Below, in pieces: positions 25,701-36,571 of a stretch of 64,000 nucleotides of DNA. Where the stretch lies: assembly GCF_051014685.1 (NCBI RefSeq), contig NW_027478877.1, positions 310,001 through 374,000 on the forward strand, given 5' to 3'. The position numbers and the translations under genes are program-made. The stretch comes from Ptiloglossa arizonensis. Its lineage: Eukaryota > Arthropoda > Insecta > Hymenoptera > Colletidae. The notes below the pieces were generated by a model. The model was given only the letters and a program-made list of their open reading frames with translations, searched no databases and was not told the origin of the DNA. The stretch's first letter is position 1. Every line of letters begins with the position of its first letter.

Positions 25701-28000
25701 GCCGTTCTAGTTATTCGTTTCGAGCATCAGAACTAAGAAAATTTGGAGTTTCTCAAGCGTTTCTTACCTCAAAACTGCCATATCTCGTGAACGGATTGAC
25801 CAATCCGCAAAGTTTCTGTTGCATCTGAAAGTAGAAACTCGCCCCATTACAAAGGTATGAGTAGTTTTCCCCTAGGCCGTTCTAGTTATTCGTTTCGAGC
25901 ATCAGAACTGCGAAAATTTGGAGTTTCTCAAGCGTTTCTTACCTCAAAACTGCCATATCTCGCGAACGGATTGACCAATCCGCAAAGTTTCTGTTGCCTC
26001 TGAAAGTAGAAACACGCCCCATTACAACGGTATGAGTAGTTTTCCCCTAGGCCGTTCTAGTTATTCGTTTCGAGCATCAGAACTAAGAAAATTTGGAGTT
26101 TCTCAAGCGTTTCTTACCTCAAAACTGCCATATCTCGCGAACGGATTGACCAATCCGCAAAGTTTCTGTTGCATCTGAAAGTAGAAACTCGCCCCATTAC
26201 AAAGGTATGAGTAGTTTTCCCCTAGGCCGTTCTAGTTATTCGTTTCGAGCATCAGAACTGCGAAAATTGGGAGTTTCTCAAGCGTTTCTTACCTCAAAAC
26301 TGCCATATCTCGCGAACGGATTGACCAATCCGCAAAGTTTCTGTTGCATCTGAAAGTAGAAACTCGCCCCATTACAACGGTATGAGTAGTTTTCCCCTAG
26401 GCCGTTCTAGTTATTCGTTTCGAGCATCAGAACTGCGAAAATTGGGAGTTTCTCAAGCGTTTCTTACCTCAAAACTGCCATATCTCGCGAACGGATTGAC
26501 CAATCCGCAAAGTTTCTGTTGCATCTGAAAGTAGAAACTCGACCCATTACAACGGTATGAGTAGTTTTCCCCTAGGCCGTTCTAGTTATTCGTTTCGAGC
26601 ATCAGAACTGCGAAAATTGGGAGTTTCTCAAGCGTTTCTTACCTCAAAACTGCCATATCTCGCGAACGGATTGACCAATCCGCAAAGTTTCTGTTGCATC
26701 TGAAAGTAGAAACTCGACCCATTACAACGGTATGAGTAGTTTTCCCCTAGGCCGTTCTAGTTATTCGTTTCGAGCATCAGAACTACAAAGATTTGGAGTT
26801 TCTCAAGCGTTTCTTACCTCAAAGCTGCCATATCTCGCGAACGGATTGACCAATCCGCAAAGTTTCTGTTGCATCTGAAAGTAGAAACTCGACCCATTAC
26901 AACGGTATGAGTAGTTTTCCCCTAGGCCGTTCTAGTTATTCGTTTCGAGCATCAGAACTACAAAGATTTGGAGTTTCTCAAGCGTTTCTTACCTCAAAAC
27001 TGCCATATCTCGCGAACGGATTGACCAATCCGCAAAGTTTCTGTTGCATCTGAAAGTAGAAACTCGCCCCATTACAACGGTATGAGTAGTTTTCCCCTGG
27101 GCCGTTCTTGTTATTCGTTTCGAGCATCAGAACTGCGAAAATTGGGAGTTTCTCAAGCGTTTCTTACATCAAAACTTCCATATCTCGCGAACGGATTGAC
27201 CAATCCGCAAAGTTTCTGTTGCATCTGAAAGTAGAAACTCGCCCCATTACAACGGTATGAGTAGTTTTCCCCTAGGCCGTTCTAGTTATTCGTTTCGAGC
27301 ATCAGAACTAAGAAAATTTGGAGTTTCTCAAGCGTTTCTTACCTCAAAACTGCCATATCTCGCGAACGGATTGACCAATCCGCAAAGTTTCTGTTGCATC
27401 TGAAAGTAGAAACTCGCCCCATTACAAAGTTATGAGTAGTTTTCCCCTAGGCCGTTCTAGTTATTCGTTTCGAGCATCAGAACTGCGAAAATTTGGAGTT
27501 TCTCAAGCGTTTCTTACCTCAAAACTGCCATATCTCGCGAACGGATTGACCAATCCGCAAAGTTTCTGTTGCATCTGAAAGTAGAAACTCGCCCCATTAC
27601 AACGGTATGAGTAGTTTTCCCCTAGGCCGTTCTAGTTATTCGTTTCGAGCATCAGAACTGCGAAAATTGGGAGTTTCTCAAGCGTTTCTTACCTCAAAAC
27701 TGCCATATCTCGCGAACGGATTGACCAATCCGCAAAGTTTCTGTTGCATCTGAAAGTAGAAACTCGCCCCATTACAACGGTATGAGTAGTTTTCCCCTAG
27801 GCCGTTCTAGTTATTCGTTTCGAGCATCAGAACTAAGAAAATTTGGAGTTTCTCAAGCGTTTCTTACCTCAAAACTGCCATATCTCGCGAACGGATTGAC
27901 CAATCCGCAAAGTTTCTGTTGCATCTGAAAGTAGAAACTCGCCCCATTACAAAGGTATGAGTAGTTTTCCCCTAGGCCGTTCTAGTTATTCGTTTCGAGC
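19776..28000. repeat. Tandem 23-mer higher-order repeat (4,025 bp, two copies)
   Basis: The order of unit types repeats with a period of 23 monomers: m114-m136 (19951-23975) is followed directly by m137-m159 (23976-28000), and the unit before the first copy (m113) also fits the period. Each 23-mer is a 13-mer followed by a 10-mer. The 13-mer contains the GCCTCTG Gt unit, the CCGTAAAG Gg unit and the K(c) unit before it. The 10-mer shares the first seven units and then has Gt, Gg, R instead. Every marker I checked agrees between copies (AAAGTTATG, CCGTAAAG, GCCTCTG, CAAAGCTGCC), and I noticed no private difference by reading, though this is not a full alignment. It looks like the most recent large amplification in the left half. 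Confidence 0.88.
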
Positions 28001-29575
28001 ATCAGAACTGCGAAAATTTGGAGTTTCTCAAGCGTTTCTTACCTCAAAACTGCCATATCTCGCGAACGGATTGACCAATCCGCAAAGTTTCTGTTGCATC
28101 TGAAAGTAGAAACACGCCCCATTACAACGGTATGAGTAGTTTTCCCCTAGGCCGTTCTAGTTATTCGTTTCGAGCATCAGAACTGCGAAAATTGGGAGTT
28201 TCTCAAGCGTTTCTTACCTCAAAACTGCCATATCTCGCGAACGGATTGACCAATCCGCAAAGTTTCTGTTGCATCTGAAAGTAGAAACTCGCCCCATTAC
28301 AACGGTATGAGTAGTTTTCCCCTAGGCCGTTCTAGTTATTCGTTTCGAGCATCAGAACTAAGAAAATTTGGAGTTTCTCAAGCGTTTCTTACCTCAAAAC
28401 TGCCATATCTCGCGAACGGATTGACCAATCCGCAAAGTTTCTGTTGCATCTGAAAGTAGAAACTCGCCCCATTACAAAGGTATGAGTAGTTTTCCCCTAG
28501 GCCGTTCTAGTTATTCGTTTCGAGCATCAGAACTGCGAAAATTTGGAGTTTCTCAAGCGTTTCTTACCTCAAAACTGCCATATCTCGCGAACGGATTGAC
28601 CAATCCGCAAAGTTTCTGTTGCATCTGAAAGTAGAAACACGCCCCATTACAACGGTATGAGTAGTTTTCCCCTAGGCCGTTCTAGTTATTCGTTTCGAGC
28701 ATCAGAACTGCGAAAATTGGGAGTTTCTCAAGCGTTTCTTACCTCAAAACTGCCATATCTCGCGAACGGATTGACCAATCCGTAAAGTTTCTGTTGCATC
28801 TGAAAGTAGAAACTCGCCCCATTACAACGGTATGAGTAGTTTTCCCCTAGGCCGTTCTAGTTATTCGTTTCGAGCATCAGAACTGCGAAAATTGGGAGTT
28901 TCTCAAGCGTTTCTTACCTCAAAACTGCCATATCTCGCGAACGGATTGACCAATCCGCAAAGTTTCTGTTGCATCTGAAAGTAGAAACACGCCCCATTAC
29001 AACGGTATGAGTAGTTTTCCCCTAGGCCGTTCTAGTTATTCGTTTCGAGCATCAGAACTACAAAGATTTGGAGTTTCTCAAGCGTTTCTTACCTCAAAAC
29101 TGCCATATCTCGCGAACGGATTGACCAATCCGCAAAGTTTCTGTTGCATCTGAAAGTAGAAACTCGCCCCATTACAACGGTATGAGTAGTTTTCCCCTGG
29201 GCCGTTCTTGTTATTCGTTTCGAGCATCAGAACTGCGAAAATTGGGAGTTTCTCAAGCGTTTCTTACATCAAAACTTCCATATCTCGCGAACGGATTGAC
29301 CAATCCGCAAAGTTTCTGTTGCATCTGAAAGTAGAAACTCGCCCCATTACAACGGTATGAGTAGTTTTCCCCTAGGCCGTTCTAGTTATTCGTTTCGAGC
29401 ATCAGAACTAAGAAAATTTGGAGTTTCTCAAGCGTTTCTTACCTCAAAACTGCCATATCTCGTGAACGGATTGACCAATCCGCAAAGTTTCTGTTGCATC
29501 TGAAAGTAGAAACTCGCCCCATTACAAAGGTATGAGTAGTTTTCCCCTAGGCCGTTCTAGTTATTCGTTTCGAGC

Positions 29576-31325
29576 ATCAGAACTGCGAAAATTTGGAGTT
29601 TCTCAAGCGTTTCTTACCTCAAAACTGCCATATCTCGCGAACGGATTGACCAATCCGCAAAGTTTCTGTTGCCTCTGAAAGTAGAAACACGCCCCATTAC
29701 AACGGTATGAGTAGTTTTCCCCTAGGCCGTTCTAGTTATTCGTTTCGAGCATCAGAACTAAGAAAATTTGGAGTTTCTCAAGCGTTTCTTACCTCAAAAC
29801 TGCCATATCTCGCGAACGGATTGACCAATCCGCAAAGTTTCTGTTGCATCTGAAAGTAGAAACTCGCCCCATTACAAAGGTATGAGTAGTTTTCCCCTAG
29901 GCCGTTCTAGTTATTCGTTTCGAGCATCAGAACTGCGAAAATTGGGAGTTTCTCAAGCGTTTCTTACCTCAAAACTGCCATATCTCGCGAACGGATTGAC
30001 CAATCCGCAAAGTTTCTGTTGCATCTGAAAGTAGAAACTCGCCCCATTACAACGGTATGAGTAGTTTTCCCCTAGGCCGTTCTAGTTATTCGTTTCGAGC
30101 ATCAGAACTGCGAAAATTGGGAGTTTCTCAAGCGTTTCTTACCTCAAAACTGCCATATCTCGCGAACGGATTGACCAATCCGCAAAGTTTCTGTTGCATC
30201 TGAAAGTAGAAACTCGACCCATTACAACGGTATGAGTAGTTTTCCCCTAGGCCGTTCTAGTTATTCGTTTCGAGCATCAGAACTGCGAAAATTGGGAGTT
30301 TCTCAAGCGTTTCTTACCTCAAAACTGCCATATCTCGCGAACGGATTGACCAATCCGCAAAGTTTCTGTTGCATCTGAAAGTAGAAACTCGACCCATTAC
30401 AACGGTATGAGTAGTTTTCCCCTAGGCCGTTCTAGTTATTCGTTTCGAGCATCAGAACTACAAAGATTTGGAGTTTCTCAAGCGTTTCTTACCTCAAAGC
30501 TGCCATATCTCGCGAACGGATTGACCAATCCGCAAAGTTTCTGTTGCATCTGAAAGTAGAAACTCGACCCATTACAACGGTATGAGTAGTTTTCCCCTAG
30601 GCCGTTCTAGTTATTCGTTTCGAGCATCAGAACTACAAAGATTTGGAGTTTCTCAAGCGTTTCTTACCTCAAAACTGCCATATCTCGCGAACGGATTGAC
30701 CAATCCGCAAAGTTTCTGTTGCATCTGAAAGTAGAAACTCGCCCCATTACAACGGTATGAGTAGTTTTCCCCTGGGCCGTTCTTGTTATTCGTTTCGAGC
30801 ATCAGAACTGCGAAAATTGGGAGTTTCTCAAGCGTTTCTTACATCAAAACTTCCATATCTCGCGAACGGATTGACCAATCCGCAAAGTTTCTGTTGCATC
30901 TGAAAGTAGAAACTCGCCCCATTACAACGGTATGAGTAGTTTTCCCCTAGGCCGTTCTAGTTATTCGTTTCGAGCATCAGAACTAAGAAAATTTGGAGTT
31001 TCTCAAGCGTTTCTTACCTCAAAACTGCCATATCTCGTGAACGGATTGACCAATCCGCAAAGTTTCTGTTGCATCTGAAAGTAGAAACTCGCCCCATTAC
31101 AAAGGTATGAGTAGTTTTCCCCTAGGCCGTTCTAGTTATTCGTTTCGAGCATCAGAACTGCGAAAATTTGGAGTTTCTCAAGCGTTTCTTACCTCAAAAC
31201 TGCCATATCTCGCGAACGGATTGACCAATCCGCAAAGTTTCTGTTGCATCTGAAAGTAGAAACACGCCTCATTACAACGGTATGAGTAGTTTTCCCCTAG
31301 GCCGTTCTAGTTATTCGTTTCGAGC
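29576..31325. repeat. 10-monomer segment, copy 1 of a pair about 4,200 bp apart
   Basis: Units m169-m178 match m193-m202 (33776-35522) in order: Gt with GCCTCTG, R(k), Gg(c), Gg(d), Gg(d), K(d) with CAAAGCTGCC, K(c), Gg with ACATC and CTTCC, R with CGTGAACGG, Gt with CACGCCTC. The shared CACGCCTC is a rare marker, seen near 31264 and 35460. The spacing is 4,200 bp at the left end and 4,197 at the right because the second copy has lost three bases. Confidence 0.85.
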
Positions 31326-34125
31326 ATCAGAACTAAGAAAATTTGGAGTTTCTCAAGCGTTTCTTACTTCAAAACTGCCATATCTCGTGAACGGATTGAC
31401 CAATCCGCAAAGTTTCTGTTGCATCTGAAAGTAGAAACACGCCCCATTACAACGGTATGAGTAGTTTTCCCCTAGGCCGTTCTAGTTATTCGTTTCGAGC
31501 ATCAGAACTGCGAAAATTGGGAGTTTCTCAAGCGTTTCTTACCTCAAAACTGCCATATCTCGCGAACGGATTGACCAATCCGTAAAGTTTCTGTTGCATC
31601 TGAAAGTAGAAACTCGCCCCATTACAACGGTATGAGTAGTTTTCCCCTAGGCCGTTCTAGTTATTCGTTTCGAGCATCAGAACTAAGAAAATTTGGAGTT
31701 TCTCAAGCGTTTCTTACCTCAAAACTGCCATATCTCGCGAACGGATTGACCAATCCGCAAAGTTTCTGTTGCATCTGAAAGTAGAAACTCGCCCCATTAC
31801 AAAGTTATGAGTAGTTTTCCCCTAGGCCGTTCTAGTTATTCGTTTCGAGCATCAGAACTGCGAAAATTTGGAGTTTCTCAAGCGTTTCTTACCTCAAAAC
31901 TGCCATATCTCGCGAACGGATTGACCAATCCGCAAAGTTTCTGTTGCATCTGAAAGTAGAAACTCGCCCCATTACAACGGTATGAGTAGTTTTCCCCTAG
32001 GCCGTTCTAGTTATTCGTTTCGAGCATCAGAACTGCGAAAATTGGGAGTTTCTCAAGCGTTTCTTACCTCAAAACTGCCATATCTCGCGAACGGATTGAC
32101 CAATCCGCAAAGTTTCTGTTGCATCTGAAAGTAGAAACTCGCCCCATTACAACGGTATGAGTAGTTTTCCCCTAGGCCGTTCTAGTTATTCGTTTCGAGC
32201 ATCAGAACTAAGAAAATTTGGAGTTTCTCAAGCGTTTCTTACCTCAAAACTGCCATATCTCGCGAACGGATTGACCAATCCGCAAAGTTTCTGTTGCATC
32301 TGAAAGTAGAAACTCGCCCCATTACAAAGGTATGAGTAGTTTTCCCCTAGGCCGTTCTAGTTATTCGTTTCGAGCATCAGAACTGCGAAAATTTGGAGTT
32401 TCTCAAGCGTTTCTTACCTCAAAACTGCCATATCTCGCGAACGGATTGACCAATCCGCAAAGTTTCTGTTGCATCTGAAAGTAGAAACACGCCCCATTAC
32501 AACGGTATGAGTAGTTTTCCCCTAGGCCGTTCTAGTTATTCGTTTCGAGCATCAGAACTGCGAAAATTGGGAGTTTCTCAAGCGTTTCTTACCTCAAAAC
32601 TGCCATATCTCGCGAACGGATTGACCAATCCGTAAAGTTTCTGTTGCATCTGAAAGTAGAAACTCGCCCCATTACAACGGTATGAGTAGTTTTCCCCTAG
32701 GCCGTTCTAGTTATTCGTTTCGAGCATCAGAACTGCGAAAATTGGGAGTTTCTCAAGCGTTTCTTACCTCAAAACTGCCATATCTCGCGAACGGATTGAC
32801 CAATCCGCAAAGTTTCTGTTGCATCTGAAAGTAGAAACACGCCCCATTACAACGGTATGAGTAGTTTTCCCCTAGGCCGTTCTAGTTATTCGTTTCGAGC
32901 ATCAGAACTGCGAAAATTTGGAGTTTCTCAAGCGTTTCTTACCTCAAAACTGCCATATCTCGCGAACGGATTGACCAATCCGCAAAGTTTCTGTTGCATC
33001 TGAAAGTAGAAACTCGCCCCATTACAACGGTATGAGTAGTTTTCCCCTGGGCCGTTCTTGTTATTCGTTTCGAGCATCAGAACTGCGAAAATTGGGAGTT
33101 TCTCAAGCGTTTCTTACCTCAAAACTGCCATATCTCGCGAACGGATTGACCAATCCGTAAAGTTTCTGTTGCATCTGAAAGTAGAAACTCGCCCCATTAC
33201 AACGGTATGAGTAGTTTTCCCCTAGGCCGTTCTAGTTATTCGTTTCGAGCATCAGAACTGCGAAAATTGGGAGTTTCTCAAGCGTTTCTTACCTCAAAAC
33301 TGCCATATCTCGCGAACGGATTGACCAATCCGCAAAGTTTCTGTTGCATCTGAAAGTAGAAACACGCCCCATTACAACGGTATGAGTAGTTTTCCCCTAG
33401 GCCGTTCTAGTTATTCGTTTCGAGCATCAGAACTACAAAGATTTGGAGTTTCTCAAGCGTTTCTTACCTCAAAACTGCCATATCTCGCGAACGGATTGAC
33501 CAATCCGCAAAGTTTCTGTTGCATCTGAAAGTAGAAACTCGCCCCATTACAACGGTATGAGTAGTTTTCCCCTGGGCCGTTCTTGTTATTCGTTTCGAGC
33601 ATCAGAACTGCGAAAATTGGGAGTTTCTCAAGCGTTTCTTACATCAAAACTTCCATATCTCGCGAACGGATTGACCAATCCGCAAAGTTTCTGTTGCATC
33701 TGAAAGTAGAAACTCGCCCCATTACAACGGTATGAGTAGTTTTCCCCTAGGTCGTTCTAGTTATTCGTTTCGAGCATCAGAACTGCGAAAATTTGGAGTT
33801 TCTCAAGCGTTTCTTACCTCAAAACTGCCATATCTCGCGAACGGATTGACCAATCCGCAAAGTTTCTGTTGCCTCTGAAAGTAGAAACACGCCCCATTAC
33901 AACGGTATGAGTAGTTTTCCCCTAGGCCGTTCTAGTTATTCGTTTCGAGCATCAGAACTAAGAAAATTTGGAGTTTCTCAAGCGTTTCTTACCTCAAAAC
34001 TGCCATATCTCGCGAACGGATTGACCAATCCGCAAAGTTTCTGTTGCATCTGAAAGTAGAAACTCGCCCCATTACAAAGGTATGAGTAGTTTTCCCCTAG
34101 GCCGTTCTAGTTATTCGTTTCGAGC

Positions 34126-34473
34126 ATCAGAACTGCGAAAATTGGGAGTTTCTCAAGCGTTTCTTACCTCAAACTGCCATATCTCGCGAACGGATTGACC
34201 AATCCGCAAAGTTTCTGTTGCATCTGAAAGTAGAAACTCGCCCCATTACAACGGTATGAGTAGTTTTCCCCTAGGCCGTTCTAGTTATTCGTTTCGAGCA
34301 TCAGAACTGCGAAAATTGGGAGTTTCTCAAGCGTTTCTTACCTCAAAACTGCCATATCTCGCGAACGGATTGACCAATCCGCAAGTTTCTGTTGCATCTG
34401 AAAGTAGAAACTCGACCCATTACAACGGTATGAGTAGTTTTCCCCTAGGCCGTTCTAGTTATTCGTTTCGAGC
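34126..34473. repeat. Two adjacent 174-bp monomers
   Basis: Unit 34126-34299 has lost one A of the AAAAC run (now CTCAAACTG at about 34168). Unit 34300-34473 has lost one A of CGCAAAG (now GCAAG at 34381). These are the first length changes after 195 units of exactly 175 bp. The second shifts the reading frame and creates a chance 106-codon open frame at 34256-34576. Confidence 0.95.
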
Positions 34474-34823
34474 ATCAGAACTGCGAAAATTGGGAGTTTC
34501 TCAAGCGTTTCTTACCTCAAAACTGCCATATCTCGCGAACGGATTGACCAATCCGCAAAGTTTCTGTTGCATCTGAAAGTAGAAACTCGACCCATTACAA
34601 CGGTATGAGTAGTTTTCCCCTAGGCCGTTCTAGTTATTCGTTTCGAGCATCAGAACTACAAAGATTTGGAGTTTCTCAAGCGTTTCTTACCTCAAAGCTG
34701 CCATATCTCGCGAACGGATTGACCAATCCGCAAAGTTTCTGTTGCATCTGAAAGTAGAAACTCGACCCATTACAACGGTATGAGTAGTTTTCCCCTAGGC
34801 CGTTCTAGTTATTCGTTTCGAGC

Positions 34824-34997
34824 ATCAGAACTACAAAGATTTGGAGTTTCTCAAGCGTTTCTTACCTCAAAACTGCCATATCTCGCGAACGGATTGACCA
34901 ATCCGCAAAGTTTCTGTTGCATCTGAAAGTAGAAACTCGCCCCATTACAACGGTATGAGTAGTTTTCCCTGGGCCGTTCTTGTTATTCGTTTCGAGC
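34824..34997. repeat. 174-bp monomer, one C lost
   Basis: The run TTTTCCCCTGGG is TTTTCCCTGGG at about 34963-34973. The unit is otherwise an ordinary K monomer with tail c, leading into the ACATC/CTTCC Gg unit. Confidence 0.95.
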
Positions 34998-35522
34998 ATC
35001 AGAACTGCGAAAATTGGGAGTTTCTCAAGCGTTTCTTACATCAAAACTTCCATATCTCGCGAACGGATTGACCAATCCGCAAAGTTTCTGTTGCATCTGA
35101 AAGTAGAAACTCGCCCCATTACAACGGTATGAGTAGTTTTCCCCTAGGCCGTTCTAGTTATTCGTTTCGAGCATCAGAACTAAGAAAATTTGGAGTTTCT
35201 CAAGCGTTTCTTACCTCAAAACTGCCATATCTCGTGAACGGATTGACCAATCCGCAAAGTTTCTGTTGCATCTGAAAGTAGAAACTCGCCCCATTACAAA
35301 GGTATGAGTAGTTTTCCCCTAGGCCGTTCTAGTTATTCGTTTCGAGCATCAGAACTGCGAAAATTTGGAGTTTCTCAAGCGTTTCTTACCTCAAAACTGC
35401 CATATCTCGCGAACGGATTGACCAATCCGCAAAGTTTCTGTTGCATCTGAAAGTAGAAACACGCCTCATTACAACGGTATGAGTAGTTTTCCCCTAGGCC
35501 GTTCTAGTTATTCGTTTCGAGC

Positions 35523-35697
35523 ATCAGAACTAAGAAAATTTGGAGTTTCTCAAGCGTTTCTTACTTCAAAACTGCCATATCTCGTGAACGGATTGACCAA
35601 TCCGCAAAGTTTCTGTTGCATCTGAAAGTAGAAACTCGCCCCATTACAAAGTTATGAGTAGTTTTCCCCTAGGCCGTTCTAGTTATTCGTTTCGAGC
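35523..35697. repeat. Chimeric monomer at an exchange junction (m203)
   Basis: This R unit has the left-hand markers of the unit at 31326 (ACTTC and CGTGAACGG) joined to the right-hand marker of the unit at 31676 (tail AAAGTTATG). The units before it match those before 31326. The units after it (Gt c, Gg c) match those after 31676. Compared with 30976-32200, two monomers are missing. The simplest reading is unequal exchange or slippage between two R monomers, with the breakpoint between about positions 64 and 113 of the unit. Confidence 0.75.
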
Positions 35698-36397
35698 ATC
35701 AGAACTGCGAAAATTTGGAGTTTCTCAAGCGTTTCTTACCTCAAAACTGCCATATCTCGCGAACGGATTGACCAATCCGCAAAGTTTCTGTTGCATCTGA
35801 AAGTAGAAACTCGCCCCATTACAACGGTATGAGTAGTTTTCCCCTAGGCCGTTCTAGTTATTCGTTTCGAGCATCAGAACTGCGAAAATTGGGAGTTTCT
35901 CAAGCGTTTCTTACCTCAAAACTGCCATATCTCGCGAACGGATTGACCAATCCGCAAAGTTTCTGTTGCATCTGAAAGTAGAAACTCGCCCCATTACAAC
36001 GGTATGAGTAGTTTTCCCCTAGGCCGTTCTAGTTATTCGTTTCGAGCATCAGAACTGCGAAAATTGGGAGTTTCTCAAGCGTTTCTTACCTCAAAACTGC
36101 CATATCTCGCGAACGGATTGACCAATCCGCAAAGTTTCTGTTGCATCTGAAAGTAGAAACTCGCCCCATTACAACGGTATGAGTAGTTTTCCCCTAGGCC
36201 GTTCTAGTTATTCGTTTCGAGCATCAGAACTGCGAAAATTGGGAGTTTCTCAAGCGTTTCTTACCTCAAAACTGCCATATCTCGCGAACGGATTGACCAA
36301 TCCGCAAAGTTTCTGTTGCATCTGAAAGTAGAAACTCGCCCCATTACAACGGTATGAGTAGTTTTCCCCTAGGCCGTTCTAGTTATTCGTTTCGAGC

Positions 36398-36571
36398 ATC
36401 AGAACTAAGAAAATTGGAGTTTCTCAAGCGTTTCTTACCTCAAAACTGCCATATCTCTTGAACGGATTGACCAATCCGCAAAGTTTCTGTTGCATCTGAA
36501 AGTAGAAACTCGCCCCATTACAAAGGTATGAGTAGTTTTCCCCTAGGCCGTTCTAGTTATTCGTTTCGAGC
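36398..36571. repeat. 174-bp R monomer, one T lost
   Basis: AAAATTTGGAG is AAAATTGGAG at about 36410-36420. The duplicate of this unit at 39722 has the full three T, so the loss, or sequencing error, happened after duplication. Confidence 0.95.

Larger units (their letters stand above)
33776..35522. repeat. 10-monomer segment, copy 2, with three single-base losses
   Basis: This is the partner of 29576-31325. It contains the first three short monomers of the window. The unit before it (33601) is the ACATC/CTTCC Gg monomer, which elsewhere is followed by an R monomer. That R is missing here, so a one-monomer deletion occurred at the left junction. Confidence 0.85.
14176..36397. repeat. Block C: 13-mer and 10-mer higher-order repeats
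   Basis: These units (m81-m207) keep the heads of block B and add new markers. They are tail d; K units with CAAAGCTGCC; a Gg unit with ACATC and CTTCC preceded by CCTGGGCCGTTCTTG; R with AAAGTTATG; Gg with CCGTAAAG; and Gt with GCCTCTG. The most frequent order is Gg(c), Gg(d), Gg(d), K(d), K(c), the ACATC unit and then R. The first stretch, 14176-19425, is more irregular. The first short monomers of the window fall in this block after 34171. Confidence 0.88.

Noticed and set aside
14136..33594. Recurrent CCTGGGCCGTTCTTG junction as a special boundary element
   Set aside because: It is two linked substitutions (A149G and A159T) that mark the unit before the ACATC/CTTCC monomer. It follows the HOR order and has no independent structure.
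34256..34576. 106-codon open frame on the + strand
   Set aside because: It is two satellite monomers read through. The unit length of 175 is not a multiple of three, so a frame rotates through all three monomer frames, and each monomer frame has a stop (positions 72; 133 and 148; 101, 107, 137 and 158). An intact array allows at most about 67 codons. The one-base loss at about 34383 shifts the frame and lets this one run on. The encoded peptide repeats itself and has no recognisable domain.
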